Source of the DNA: Cristatella mucedo
Lineage: Eukaryota > Bryozoa > Phylactolaemata > Cristatellidae
Length of the DNA stretch: 64,000 nucleotides
Assembly: GCA_009760855.2 (NCBI GenBank)
Contig: WPIO01000045.1
Span: 2,995,501 to 3,059,500, forward strand
Direction of reading: 5' to 3'
Part shown: piece after piece, positions 51,770-62,400 of the stretch
Layout of the letters: each line of letters begins with the position of its first letter
Numbering within the stretch: the stretch's first letter is position 1
Notes under the pieces: model-generated
What the model saw: the letters and a program-made list of their open reading frames with translations, nothing else
The model's database searches: none
Told to the model about the DNA's origin: nothing
Made by a program: the position numbers and the translations under genes

Positions 51770-53199
51770 GCTTCCAGTGCAAGTGGCTCCTATTGCTGCA
51801 ACGGCGACGGCGGCTGCGGCTGGAACGCTGCTCGCTGCGCCACCTGAGCGGCTGGGTGGCGGCGTCGGCAGCCGCCGCTGCTCAACGGCCAAGTTGCTAC
51901 ACCAACAGAAGAAAAAACAGCGGCCAGCCGAGCTCTTACTAGGGTTGCGAGCCGGTCGACCGACGGCCGCCCGAGCGAAGACGGACGCTAGAGCGGCGGA
52001 AGAATTCACCGCAGGGTTATTAAGTGACTAAATGAAAGAAGCCATTGAACGCAGAATGGCGCGTAATAAGCTTCTGGCCCCCAGCGACTGAATGGTAAGA
52101 GCCTGGCCGATGCCTATTACCACGAGAGCACAAACACGGCAGCACAATTGGCCGTTCAAACGGCTCACAAAGGTGAACAACTTATTCACACCGAGCAGCA
52201 CGCCAATCGTCGACGGAAGCCGCCGAGCCGACAGGCACTTTCGCTGGGCGGTGGCGGCAGCGGCAGCGACAGTCCGAAGCCACCGCAGCCACCGCTGCCG
52301 CGGCCGAGCGCATGTGCCTATGCTTGCTTCTGCGGGCCGACGGCGGCGGCGGCCAGGCGACGGTTCGGCTCTAGCCAGCACAGTTGGCCCCGACGCATAG
52401 CGCCGCGGAAGATGGGAAACAATTTTCGACAGGCGACTCGCAGGCACCCATAAACGAAGTCGGCCGGCCAGTGTGTCGGCCGGCCGGAGTGTCGGCCTTG
52501 CACGAGCAGTGTTAGCCGTAGCCAGCCGATCTATCCATATGGCACTTTACCGCCAACTCGGCTAGAAAAATACGCGAGCAGCCAATTTGGCGGAAGCATC
52601 CACAGATTCTAGCATTGGCCTTTTGAGAGAGGAGAGCCGCGATAAAACAGCCGCACGTGCAAGCGCCTCACCTACTACCCTACCGCGACCACGCCGGACT
52701 GATTGTCCAATGCCAAGCAAGGGCGCTACGATGTTGACAGCGCCTGCCGGGCGGGCGAGCGCGTGGCTATCGGGGTTGTGCAAAGGTGCTTTCGCAAGCA
52801 ACGGAGAACGACTGGACGAGCCGGCTGACAAAAATCTTTGAACGCTCGTCGACTTGCTATTTAACTTACGTCGACCGAAGCACCGAGACGAAGTTCTGAC
52901 CCTGCAGCCCACCAACCTGCGCAAACAATTAAAATGGCGGGCCACGTGCGCACGCCGTAAGGTAGGTGTCAGCCGACTGCGACCAATAGAAACAGCCGGT
53001 TGAAGCATAGCCTACGTAGCAGACTCTCCACCAGTTACCGTCGAAAGATGGGCTGGCACCTCCAGGCACCCCATCTAGTCGAAAGATGTGTAAATATTTG
53101 CAAGTATCGCCAGTCAGTATCCTAGATGAGAAATCAAGTGCTAGATAGTCCAAATGAGCTCGGCACAACCGACCCGCCGATTATACACTGTCTCCATTG

Positions 53200-54260
53200 C
53201 CGCTTGATCACTCACCGTCTCCATAGACTCTCGGTAAAACCCACGGCTGCTCTGGCAAGCTGGCTATTCAACTTTTCGACGCGGCGTTTCCTAAATGTTA
53301 ACCCTTCTGGGCTCACATCCTTAGACTCACCAGCATTGCTGGCGAAATCGTTTTCCGAGGTTTCTGCTTATGATGTGTCTACCTTTATCAGGTCTAGCAA
53401 AAAGAGCTCGTCTCCTGTAGACCCTATACCGTCATCTCGGTGATCTTCACTGGCAGACCACCGTAGTCCTGCCATAACCGAGATTGCTAATGCCTCTTTG
53501 GTAAAAGGGGTCGTCCCCAAATCCTTCAAATCGGCTATCGTTTGACCGATACTTAAAAAGCCTGGATTAGATTCAGAGGTCCTTGCAAACTATCGCCCAG
53601 TTTCCCTTCTTCCTTTCTTGTCAAAGATTCTTGAAACAATTGTTGCTAAGCAGCTGGTTGAATGTATTGAAAAGAATGAAATGTCAGAAAAATTTCAACC
53701 ACGGTTCAAGAGGCAGCACTCCACTGAAACTGTTCCCCTCCGTGTTAACAATGACAATCTCCGTGGCAACGATGGTGGGAATGTCACTGCCCTAGCTCTG
53801 CTAGATCTGTCAGCTGCCTTCGACACAATTTATCGCGATGTTCTACTTCAACGATTGAGAACAACGATCGGTCTGGCAGATGAGGCACTGGCGTGGTTTA
53901 AATCGTACTTGCTTGATCGTGTTAAATCCGTGTCGTGTGGGGGTCAGGTCTCACACGAGAGACGGGTTATCTGCAGAGTCCCACAAGAGTCCGTACTCGG
54001 TCCCTTGATGTTCTCCATTGAAGGCCCATGGAATATGATATCACTTTTATACTGACGATACTCAGCTGTATTTTTCATTCAAAACCGTCAGAATCTGCTG
54101 CAGCAACTGATAAAATGAATGCTTGCATTGCCCGACATCCGATCGTGGATGTCGGACAATTTCTTGATACTTAATGACGATACTTGCCGCCGGACCAATC
54201 AAACAATGTTGTCTGCTAAAAAACCTTTGATGATACCTAGAAAACCCTAACAGTGGATCC
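53200..54260 (+). pseudogene. Decayed CR1/L2-like LINE with reverse transcriptase (family F)
   Basis: The plus strand encodes SSPVDPIPSSR, VLANYRPVSLLPFLSKILET, HSTETVPLRVNND, ALLDLSAAFDTI and RVPQESVLGPLMFSIE. The catalytic YADD region follows in another frame as a broken YTDDTQLYFSF-like stretch, then DIRSWMSDNFLILNDD. Frameshifts and stops make it non-functional. It differs from LINE D (NYRPVSLLPF versus NFRPVALLPF, LSAAFDTI versus LSLAFDTI), so a separate family. Confidence 0.8.
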
Positions 54261-54289
54261 ACATAAAATCCGTACTACTACTATGTAGT

Positions 54290-54370
54290 ATTATTATATT
54301 ATTAATTATCATTGTTATTATGAACACTACTACTACTACTACTACTATTACTACTAGTATTTATTATTAT
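54290..54370 (+). repeat. AT-rich and (TAC)n tract
   Basis: About seven TAC/TAT triplets and ATT units between the two LINE copies, likely a 3' tail remnant. Confidence 0.7.
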
Positions 54371-54399
54371 TTTATTGTGATTTACTATTACTATCTCAG

Positions 54400-55420
54400 T
54401 GGGAGACTCCCGAGTATTGATGTGAAAGAACAAAGATCATCCAAGGAACCTCTAAAATATGGGGTGCCTATGAGATCTGTGCTTGGTATCGTTCTTTTCA
54501 CCCTTTATGCTATCCCTCTCGCCGATGAGATTGCCAGGCACAATCTAGGCTTTCGCTTCTATGCAAATAAATCTCAGCCGTTCCTTTACTTTAATCCTTC
54601 CTTACCCTCAAGCACGTCGAATTCTCTCAACTCCCATAGCTGCATGTATTGATGACATCTGCACATGGATGGCAGCAGAATTTCATTAAATAATAATAAG
54701 ACCAACTTACTACTTACGGGCAAACCAAGTGTAATTCAGAAATTGGAAAGGCTAACGCTCAAAATTGGCTCTGTCAGCATATCTCCTGTTGAATCTGCAC
54801 GAAATCTAGCTGTTACGTTCCAAAGTGACCTCTTATTAGACCTCATTTTTTGAATCAAGCCTAGCTACCAGATCTACTGCCTCACCAGGCTAAGCATCGT
54901 AAATAAATAAATAAAAATATAATTCACTTACATAGCGCCCCAAGAGAACTTAATCTCTATTCAGGCGTTTCACATATGCCTCTGGGCTCGAGCCCACGAC
55001 CTCAGTTAGACCTTGGTCGTACCAACCGCTTTTCGGAATCTGTTTACCTATATCTCCTAGAAATCTCAAATTATTTGCAGACCTCGCCTTTAGTTCATAT
55101 GCTCCCGAAGTCTGGAACTCACTCCCGACTTGCGCCACGACATCCCGTGACTTGACCACATTTAAAAAGAAATTAAAAACGCACATATTTATCACAACAT
55201 TTAGTGGGTTCCTGTGATTTGTTCTTTATGTGCTTATGCATGCTGCCACTAACCACACTTGCATGCTGACCCTGTGCATGTCGCCCCTAACCATGTCATT
55301 CTTGTTGTTTATCGAACATGATACCTCTAGCCGCTCGATTGTGCTTCCTTTGCAGCAAATGAGAAGTACCTAGAAAGAGATTGAGTTCTCTGAGAGTGCT
55401 ATTTCAAAAGCATTATTCTT
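54400..55420 (+). pseudogene. LINE D copy, RT to 3' end, interrupted by SINE B
   Basis: The plus strand encodes SSKEPLKYGVPMRSVLGIVL and LADEIARHNLGFRFYANKSQ; the catalytic motif reads YANK in place of YADD. Next come SVIQKLERLTLKI and ESARNLAVTFQSDLLLD, colinear with LINE D at 8.6-9.5 kb. SINE B intrudes at 54910-55025. The ORF2 end resumes (AFRNLFTYIS, SRSLELT in broken frames) and the 3' UTR closes at the tagaaagagattgagttctc tail near 55390. Confidence 0.85.
54910..55025 (-). mobile_element. SINE B inserted in LINE D
   Basis: Plus strand reads atagcgccccaagagaactt, attcaggcgtttcacatatg, gggctcgagcccacgacctc: the SINE B complement from tail to head. LINE D sequence flanks it on both sides. 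Confidence 0.85.
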
Positions 55421-55702
55421 ATTGGCTGACGAACAAGGAGGCCGAAGAGCACTCTAACAGTCTCACCGTGTGCTTGCAAGCAGAAGGATATATATTATTT
55501 CGTAAAGGCCAGGTATGACTGCCACTCAAACAAGGCAAAATCATCAATCGAAATTGGTCACGAGCATAAGAGGACATTTGAGCAGCAAAGACCAGTATAG
55601 GCAGAAGTGAGGGGTTCGAGCAGCAGAGGATATCAGAGTGGATCTCAATTATCGGAGGCATATTGCTGAGTTGATCGTTTGCGTAAATACATACATATAC
55701 AT

Positions 55703-55735
<33 letters not shown>

Positions 55736-55793
<58 letters not shown>
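55736..55793 (+). repeat. (TG)n microsatellite next to (TA)n/(ATAC)n
   Basis: A TACATA/TATA tract (55685-55733) runs directly into about 29 TG units. Confidence 0.97.
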
Positions 55794-55798
<5 letters not shown>

Positions 55799-55829
55799 CA
55801 TTGTTCGTGCATGGTAATAAGGAAACCTG

Positions 55830-56180
55830 GAACTCACTTCCGACTTGCTTCACTACATCACTTGATTCGACCCTATTTAAAAGAAGCTAAACACGCTACT
55901 AACTGTCACAGCATTTACTGGGTCCACGTGATTTGTCGTTTGTCTGCTACTGCGTGCTGACATGTGAAATGTGAATGTGAATCCTGCCACTAACCATATT
56001 TGCATGCTGACCCGGTGGATGTCACCTCTGACTATGCTCTGCTTGTTGTCTTTGAGCATGCTACCACTAACCATTCGATCGTGCTTCCTTTGAAGCAAAT
56101 GTAAAGTTCCTATAAAGAGATTGAGTAATCTAAGAACGCTATATCATCTGTGTTATTATTATTATTATTATTATTATTAT
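55830..56180 (+). mobile_element. LINE D 3' end copy
   Basis: Colinear with the 3' UTR of the 54.4-55.4 kb copy: ggaactcacttccgacttgc, ttactgggtccacgtgattt, then aagttcctataaagagattg and a TTA triplet tail at 56152-56180. Confidence 0.8.
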
Positions 56181-56399
56181 AATGATACGCTGTTTCTTAG
56201 CACCCCAAGATAACTTCACCTCTACTCAGAGGCTGTGCAACTCACTGGATAACTTGATCTCTATTCAGAGACTTTATAAGTCGCTGGAAGAGAATCAATA
56301 CCGAAGGGTTTTCGCCGTGCATGGTATTAAGCATGCAAAAGCAAGTATCATGCATGAGCCAGCATTCAAAGGCTAACTTAAGACACCCAGCATTGCGGT

Positions 56400-56720
56400 G
56401 TTAAGGCACCGCCACGGGTTTATGGTTTTATGAGTTTAAGTTTTGATTGAGGTGAGTTGTATGGGCCGATGGCGTTTATGGTCACTGGTTTATGGGCCAC
56501 GCTGGTTTATTTGAAAGCGGTTTTATGAGGGCGAGTCACTGCCTGCATAGAGAGGCAGTTGGGACTCTGCCAGTGGGGCTTAGAAGAGAACGGTGTTAGC
56601 CGTCGCGCTGGGAGCCCAAATACGAGGTTGTTCTTGGACATTGAGTGTTCCCGTACCGTCGCATGCTTGCTGTCGGGGCGTCAAACAACAAGCACAACCG
56701 GTCAGTAAGACCCACGACTC
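56400..56720 (+). repeat. Unclassified dispersed repeat, copy 2
   Basis: Shares gggtttatggttttatgagt and gctgtcggggcgtcaaacaa with copy 1 at 47300-47560, in the same order and orientation. Nothing inside is recognised. Confidence 0.5.
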
Positions 56721-56739
56721 GAAAAATGCACTTCTAATG

Positions 56740-56960
56740 CGAAGGTACTCGCGCGAAGCTCAGCAGAACAAAAGTAGCAAGTTGGTTTTGGCAATGTTCC
56801 TTACAATGGAGGAAATGTGCTCATCTAGTGACAAGTCGCTCTGGAATAGTATGCGTAGAAGGGGGGGGGGCGTCAGATGTAGCGGGCGTAATGCTAGCAG
56901 ATATTTTGTGCACATTTCTGGTGAAACTAAGTTTGCCCGTATTTAGCGGGTTGGTCCTAT
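56740..56960 (-). mobile_element. Possible RT C-terminal fragment
   Basis: Plus strand tgctcatctagtgacaagtc followed by gctctggaatagtatgcg resembles the LINE D stretch at 9107-9145 (gtggtcgtctaatggaaggt, cactttggaacatg). Diverged. Confidence 0.3.
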
Positions 56961-57500
56961 CTTCGCTATGCCTCAAGAAGGTAGCAGCCACCCAAACACG
57001 GATGTCGACAAGGCAGGCAATAAGGGAATGCAGAGAGTCGGATGAGGAGCAGCGTGTACACGGCAGACTTTCCTCCTGACAGACGCCGACTTTCCTCCTA
57101 GTTAGGACGTTTATGCGAGAGAGTTAGTCGCGCCCGCGACAGATTCAATGGCCGATACAGTCTCGCCCACAGCCAGTGCTCTAATCCGGGAGACTGGTAT
57201 GAAAGAGTTTCTCCGGAGACGCCGAGCCAACTAACGCAAAAGTTGAGTTCGCCGGTGCAGTCATTAATGTAGAGTAGCATTAGAAGAATATAAATAAAAG
57301 GAGGATAAGTATTGTAAAAAAGTTTTTTCGGGAAAGGGAGCGGTACCAAGTAATGTGCGCCGCCACGAGTGTGTGGATGTACAGTTCTAAGTAATGTCCA
57401 CCGTTACGAGTTTGTTGGTGGACTTAATAAAACAGACGCACGACGAATGCTACGTAGAAAGGGCTGAAATGTTGATTAAAACGCATAAGCATCCCATATT
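56960..57500. other. Unassigned stretch with TATA-like and AATAAA motifs
   Basis: No gene recognised. A tataaataaaagg motif lies near 57289-57301. A two-copy block, agtaatgt then cgccacgag / cgttacgag, occurs at 57350-57415, and aataaaac is near 57428. This could be a decayed LTR-type regulatory region, but no paired LTR was found. Confidence 0.3.
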
Positions 57501-57901
57501 CAAGGACTTGCTCTAACCGCCACAATCTAACTCGAGCCTACGAACATCAGCCACTTTTATTTTGGCCGTGGGGTGTATGCGATGAGCTCCGGGGTTTGAT
57601 TGGTCAGCTGGATCGAATATGAGCCAAAAAAGTTCCGACAGACTTGGCTCCTCCCCCAAAATTTTGAGACGTACGGCATTGTGGTAGCCCAAATCTGTCC
57701 AAAATCTGTGGGGAAGTCTGCCGTGTAAACGCAGCTTCGAGAGCATTGCTGGCACACGATCGAGTGCCAAAGCGATCTTTTCAGCCTGGAAGACAGCTTT
57801 AGCGACACATTCAGCGGAGGCAAGCTAGGAGCAGACGAAAGAAGAAGAGCAGAGCGATGAGATGATGTTTGCACTCCTACAGGGAATGGAGTAGTGAGGG
57901 G

Positions 57902-58139
57902 CTAGGGAGACATTTGATCCTTGCGATCCCATGCCGACGGGTCTCGCCGATGGCAGGACGCCGTGCCCAGGCGGCCGTCGCCCTCGGCGGGCAGCCGGCG
58001 GTCTAGCGGCGGCATTCCGTTTCCGATACCACTACGGATCGTCAGCGGATCGCCGACGCCATCCCAAGAAGCCAAGTGGCCCGTCTTCCTGTGCCGCGAG
58101 TCTTGGACCATCTCCTGTACTTTGGCCGGGAAGGGATGC
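57902..58139 (-). CDS. Candidate coding exon of an unidentified gene (C-terminal)
   Basis: About 79 codons end in a TAG at 57902-57904. The predicted sequence (HPFPAKVQEMVQDSRHRKTG, HLASWDGVGDPLTIRSGIG and onward to DRKDQMSP) has balanced amphipathic composition and CpG/GC-rich third positions like those in the real exons here. A weak acceptor (ccctacaag) precedes it. I do not recognise the protein. It lies on the same strand as CELF, upstream of it; a distinct gene or a processed remnant is possible. Confidence 0.35.
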
Positions 58140-58474
58140 CTTGTAGGGATGTTCAGTAACAAATTTTTGCTACGCTCAACCCCTGATTTACGAAATAAAT
58201 AGGGACCGAAAAAACCTGTCGTAAGTCAAATTTGCCTAAGTCGATAATGGTTTGTGAGAGCCCTCAGTACCCACAATGCAGAGCTGCCAGACATTGTTTC
58301 CTTCGTAAGGTTTGAGGCGATGTCAAAGCCACTGATCACGAGCGAATTTTCAAAGTTATCTTGGATAAATGTGGATTTTCGATTTGTTTACGTGACTGTG
58401 GCAGTGGTTGTATCTACGAATTTTTGTAACTCAAACCGTTGTAAGTCGGGGGTTGAATGTATAGATATTACTAT

Positions 58475-58595
58475 ATTAAGTTATTCACCTTTGACGACCG
58501 ATGTTGTAGGCTCGAGCCGTGCGGCATTTGTGAGGTGCCCGGGTAGAAATTCAGCTCTCTAATGGCACTATACGAGTGAATTATATATTTTATTA
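58475..58595 (+). mobile_element. Degenerate SINE B copy
   Basis: Contains gttgtaggctcgagccgtgc, gtgaggtgcccgggtagaaa and the tail cagctctctaatggcactat. Confidence 0.6.
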
Positions 58596-58819
58596 TATAT
58601 ATGCTTCATGGATGAATCACATTGATGGACCAGGCTACATAAAGTTCAAAATTAATTTCGATAGAAATGGCAATTGGTCGCCTACCGGCAGGCGTTCATA
58701 ATGGTAGTAATACACTAGTGAACTGCTGCACCAGTTTCAGCTTCTCGTGCCCTCAGATCCTGTAGTGACAATAAATTAGCTGTTCGTTCGTCCGCTTAAA
58801 GACAGTTGGTGGCAGAAGT

Positions 58820-59135
58820 TTTTGCTCTGCAGATCTTAGACTGTGGAACTCACTTCAACGATTCTTATGCAACGACAACTGCTCTCCTGCTGCCGATTAT
58901 GACACATCCTTTCCAACGGTCCTGAGCTGCTACTTCCATGTTACTCACTACCTCAACTGCCCTCATGACTCAGCTATGCTTCTTAATTTCAAGTTGCTGT
59001 GTGAGATGAAGTCTGTTGGCAAACGAATTCACACGGAAAGCCGCTTAGGCTATGAGTTTGCTATATGAAATTCTTCTGCGTAGCAACCACTTAGTCTTTG
59101 TGGAGTTACAGACGGAGACACATTACGCTACCGTA
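58820..59135 (+). mobile_element. LINE E 3' end copy
   Basis: Contains actgtggaactcacttcaac, ctgagctgctacttccatgt, then gtggagttacagacggagac and acattacgc, matching 10730-11035 nearly throughout. Confidence 0.75.
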
Positions 59136-59139
59136 ATGA

Positions 59140-60180
59140 GGCAACCAGTACTTTGCTAAACGTTTTTGGAGACATCAGCACTGATTGGCGTAGACCGTGC
59201 TTGCAAGCGACTTATGGAGAGAAAAACAGAGCAGCGCTTTATGAAGCCCCTTAATGGTGCAGAGAGTAATCGGTTAAAAGCAGTCGACAGCGGTTTGGGA
59301 TGCCAGAAATGCTTTGAAAGCCCACGGCCTGCATCTTTTCACTGGCAAACATTTCAAGCGGAACAGGAGGCCATCTGCGGCTATACTTCAGGATGCTTCT
59401 TCGTGAGGTAAAAGTCGGTGCTACTACCGAGCAGGTGTGACAACTGCATATTGGCATGCCGACTTTGCCTAATTTCTCTTTAAAGTGCGTGTAGTTCGTC
59501 AACTAACGGTGGATACCGTCAAGGCAGCAGGCTCCTAGAATAATGTACACACGGGGATGAACAACACAGATCAGGAAGTCAGGAGCAGTTGATTTTGAAA
59601 CCCATAAGGTTCCTATGACACTCTTAAGCTTTTCAGCTTTTTACACAAAAAGGGACCTTGTGCCAATAGGAATTCGTCCCATTTATCGTCGCTCACTCTC
59701 TATAGCTGGCCAGTTGAAAGCTATTGCCGGTTAGTTAATTTAACGCAACACCGAGAAAGATCGGATAAGCGTTTCGTTGTGTGAACATTTTAGAGCTGAA
59801 CCGAACAGCTTGAAATTGCGCGACTAATATGAAGCAGCGCTACCGAATCGACGCTTGACAGTGATATCTTTGCCTGCCGATTGCTCTCAACATTTTTGAG
59901 TCTGTGGCTGTTTGAAATTTCAGCTTAGGCATATATAGCTTTAAACACCAAGGCATGAAGGAGAAGCTCATCGCGTTCCATGCCGATTGCATGACGCCTT
60001 ATGAACGGATCGTTTCGCTTCATAATCGGTCGCTCTGACGGCAGAAACACCCGACGCCCTCCACGGCCGTAACTTCCAGGCCAAAGGGCGAAAAATGCAG
60101 GGGGCCAAAGCGTCCTCCGCCTAAACCTCCGAGGCCGAAACGATGGCTGCCGAATCGTCCACGCACGGTTGATTACGTTC
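59140..60180. other. Stretch without recognised genes
   Basis: I see no gene or repeat family. An open frame at 59166-59411 (+) has no recognisable domain and no splice context. The last part (60000-60170) is more CpG-rich. Confidence 0.5.
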
Positions 60181-60189
60181 TCATCAGCC

Positions 60190-60335
60190 GTGCTGGTTCG
60201 GCCCAGTGGTAAAGGTGCTCGCCCTGATCAAAGTCTGGCCAAAGTCGTGGGCTCGAGCCCAGTGGCATATGTCAAGCGCCTGAACAAAGATCAAGTTCTC
60301 TTAGGGCGCTATACAAATGACTTGTATTTATATTT
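60190..60335 (+). mobile_element. SINE B (tRNA-derived)
   Basis: Box A-like ttcggcccagtggtaaagg, ggtgctcgccctgatcaaag, then gtgggctcgagcccagtgg, aagcgcctgaacaaagatc and the tail agttctcttagggcgctat. Confidence 0.85.
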
Positions 60336-60534
60336 TTTGCAGAGCCGATGTGCGCAATACCTCCTGTATGTTTTGTCAGTACAAAAAGAGGGTGCATTCT
60401 TCTAAAGACATACCTTTCCAGGCTAGAATCACTAAACGTAAATGGGCAATTTCAGCACCTATTGCTCACAAGAATATCAGCTGGGAAACGTTGTACGATG
60501 CAAACAGAGGAAATTGATACATTTGTACCCCAGG

Positions 60535-60665
60535 AAATGGCACATGTCTTGCTGTTTATTGAGCATGCTACCACTATCCAATTCGATCATGCTTCCTTTG
60601 CAGCAAATGTAAAGTGTCTGTAGAGAGGTTAAATTCTCTGAGGGCGCTATATCAAATGCAATATG
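60535..60665 (+). mobile_element. LINE D 3' tail
   Basis: Reads ttgagcatgctaccactatc, cagcaaatgtaaagtgtctg, then aaattctctgagggcgctat and atcaaatgc. It lacks a TTA tail. Confidence 0.75.
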
Positions 60666-60989
60666 ATTACGTTCCACAACTCTTCGCATTGAGGCAGAGC
60701 TTTAATTTAGTCAACTTTAACTTCAACAGTCACGGCTAGACGCGATAACTTAAAGCTAAGGTCTGAGCTCTAGTAAAGCTTTGCACAACACGTCCATAGT
60801 TCCGCAGGCTATGCATGGTCGCGTATTTGCAGGTCCTAATAGCATGAAGATTGAAAATACGCAGTTCATAAAGTAAACTATATAGTGTATGCATCGGTAC
60901 AAATGCAGGACTTTCCGTCATATGGAGAAGCAATGCGTACCGCTATCTGTAAATGCATGCGGGCGAGTGCGTACGTACCCGTATGCGTT

Positions 60990-62400
60990 TTGTTACTTAT
61001 TGACCCGCTTTCAGCTGGCTGGCTGGCCACCTTCTAGTTCCCGGTACGAGCCGAGCTACTCGGAGAACCAGCGCGCGCGTGTCGGCAGCCTCGTCAACAG
61101 CTACCTGGCTGGTAGGGCGGCGATCCTGAGTGACCTGGCGAGTGACCTCGCCGGTTTGGAGGCGGCGGCCTGAAGTCCACGGCGGCAGCGCCGCCGGTCG
61201 CGCGCGCGCGCGCGCACCTGCCTGCTCTCTTCCTAGTCCGCTCCGGTCCGCCGACTCGACACTAGGGCGCGCGCAGCCAATGCGCGCGCCGAAGGCCGTT
61301 TCCTGCCGGCCAGCGCTGCGGTTCGACCTTTCCCTTTAAGCCGCGCCACAGGCTGGAGCGAACGAACCGGTCGCCGCCGCCTCCCGCTCGCCCGGCCGGC
61401 CCCGGGCGTTCGTTTCGCGGCCCGCCGCTGGCTGCGTTTCGCGCGCGCGGATCCTCGAAGCGCAGGCGGCGGTCAAAGGTCGGCGGAAGAGCTGCGCGAA
61501 GAATGCTGCGAGCTTCCGACGCGCGCTGACTCCCTTCGTCTGCGACTAGCCTGCCAGCTCTGGCTTTAGCTGCGCCGGCGCAGCCCGAAACCGCGGCGGC
61601 GGCGGCGGCGGCGGCGGCGGCTGTGGCGGAGGCTCGTTTGCGCGGCGGCGCCGCACCGGACCTGCCCGGCGCGCACGCGCGAGCCGTGGTTCGCGCGAAC
61701 GGTGTGCGCGTGCGCGCGAGCGCCTCGCCTACCGCGAGCTGAACCCTGACTTTTTGCTGTGGTGGCGCACACGTCCGGGGCGCGAAGCTGGCGAAGGTGG
61801 ACGCACCTGGCGCTGGAAGCGTCGCGACGAAAATTGGAATCCGTTCGATCGAGAGCTGACGTAGCCCACCGACGCCTACGATTCCGTCTGCTGACGTCAG
61901 CGACCCGGCAACGTTGCCCAACTTCCGGCCCCGACGTCGCTTCATGTAACTTTGCGCCGCAGGCGCTCGGTGATGAATGTACAAAATGGGGCTATTAGTT
62001 TCCGTTTGATGAAGGAAACAAAAACAGTGTCTGTTATGGTAGCCGAACGAAATAACAGACTGATGAGCCGACGCTTGGCAAGGCAGTTGAGAGATTAAAG
62101 ATGCGAACGTTTTGTATGTGCCAATGTGCAGTCTGACGAACGCTATAGGATTTTATTACTTTTTACTGCGCGCCGTACCAGACCTGCTCTACGTTCATTG
62201 AGCGCCAGCGTCCAAGCGCGGCCAAGATTCGCGGCGTACCGGGCGGCTTATGCCCGGAGATTAAGAGCAGGCATCGCCAAAAACGCGTACGGTGCTTTCG
62301 TACGGTGCTTTCGAAGTCCTGTCCATTTTCAACGGCGCGGCTCAGTTCAGTCGCACGCGCACAGTCGTTTCCACTCTCACGCACCGGAGGCGAGTCTCGA
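60990..62400. promoter_or_regulatory. Dense CpG-rich block, promoter-like
   Basis: By eye this is the richest CpG stretch in the window, including gcgcgcgcgcgcgcgcac (about 61200), many GGCCGG and CGCGCG motifs and a (GCG)n run (61588-61621). Such blocks often mark promoters. A plus-strand frame ending at 61173 (SSRYEPSYSENQRARV, then a Leu/Ala-rich end) follows a possible acceptor (cgctttcag at about 61014) but matches no protein I know. The block could serve a distal CELF first exon or a neighbouring gene. Confidence 0.45.
61588..61621 (+). repeat. (GCG)n trinucleotide run
   Basis: About ten GCG units within the CpG-rich block. If translated on the minus strand it gives poly-Ala. Confidence 0.9.

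Noticed and set aside
57513-57770. Minus-strand frame with PHRFWTDLGYHNAV
   Set aside because: Looks protein-like in part, but the neighbouring frame is equally open and no family could be named. Left uncalled.
61262-61984. 240-codon minus-strand open frame in the CpG block
   Set aside because: Ala/Arg/Gly low-complexity sequence from CpG-rich DNA, with a poly-Ala from the GCG run; no domain.
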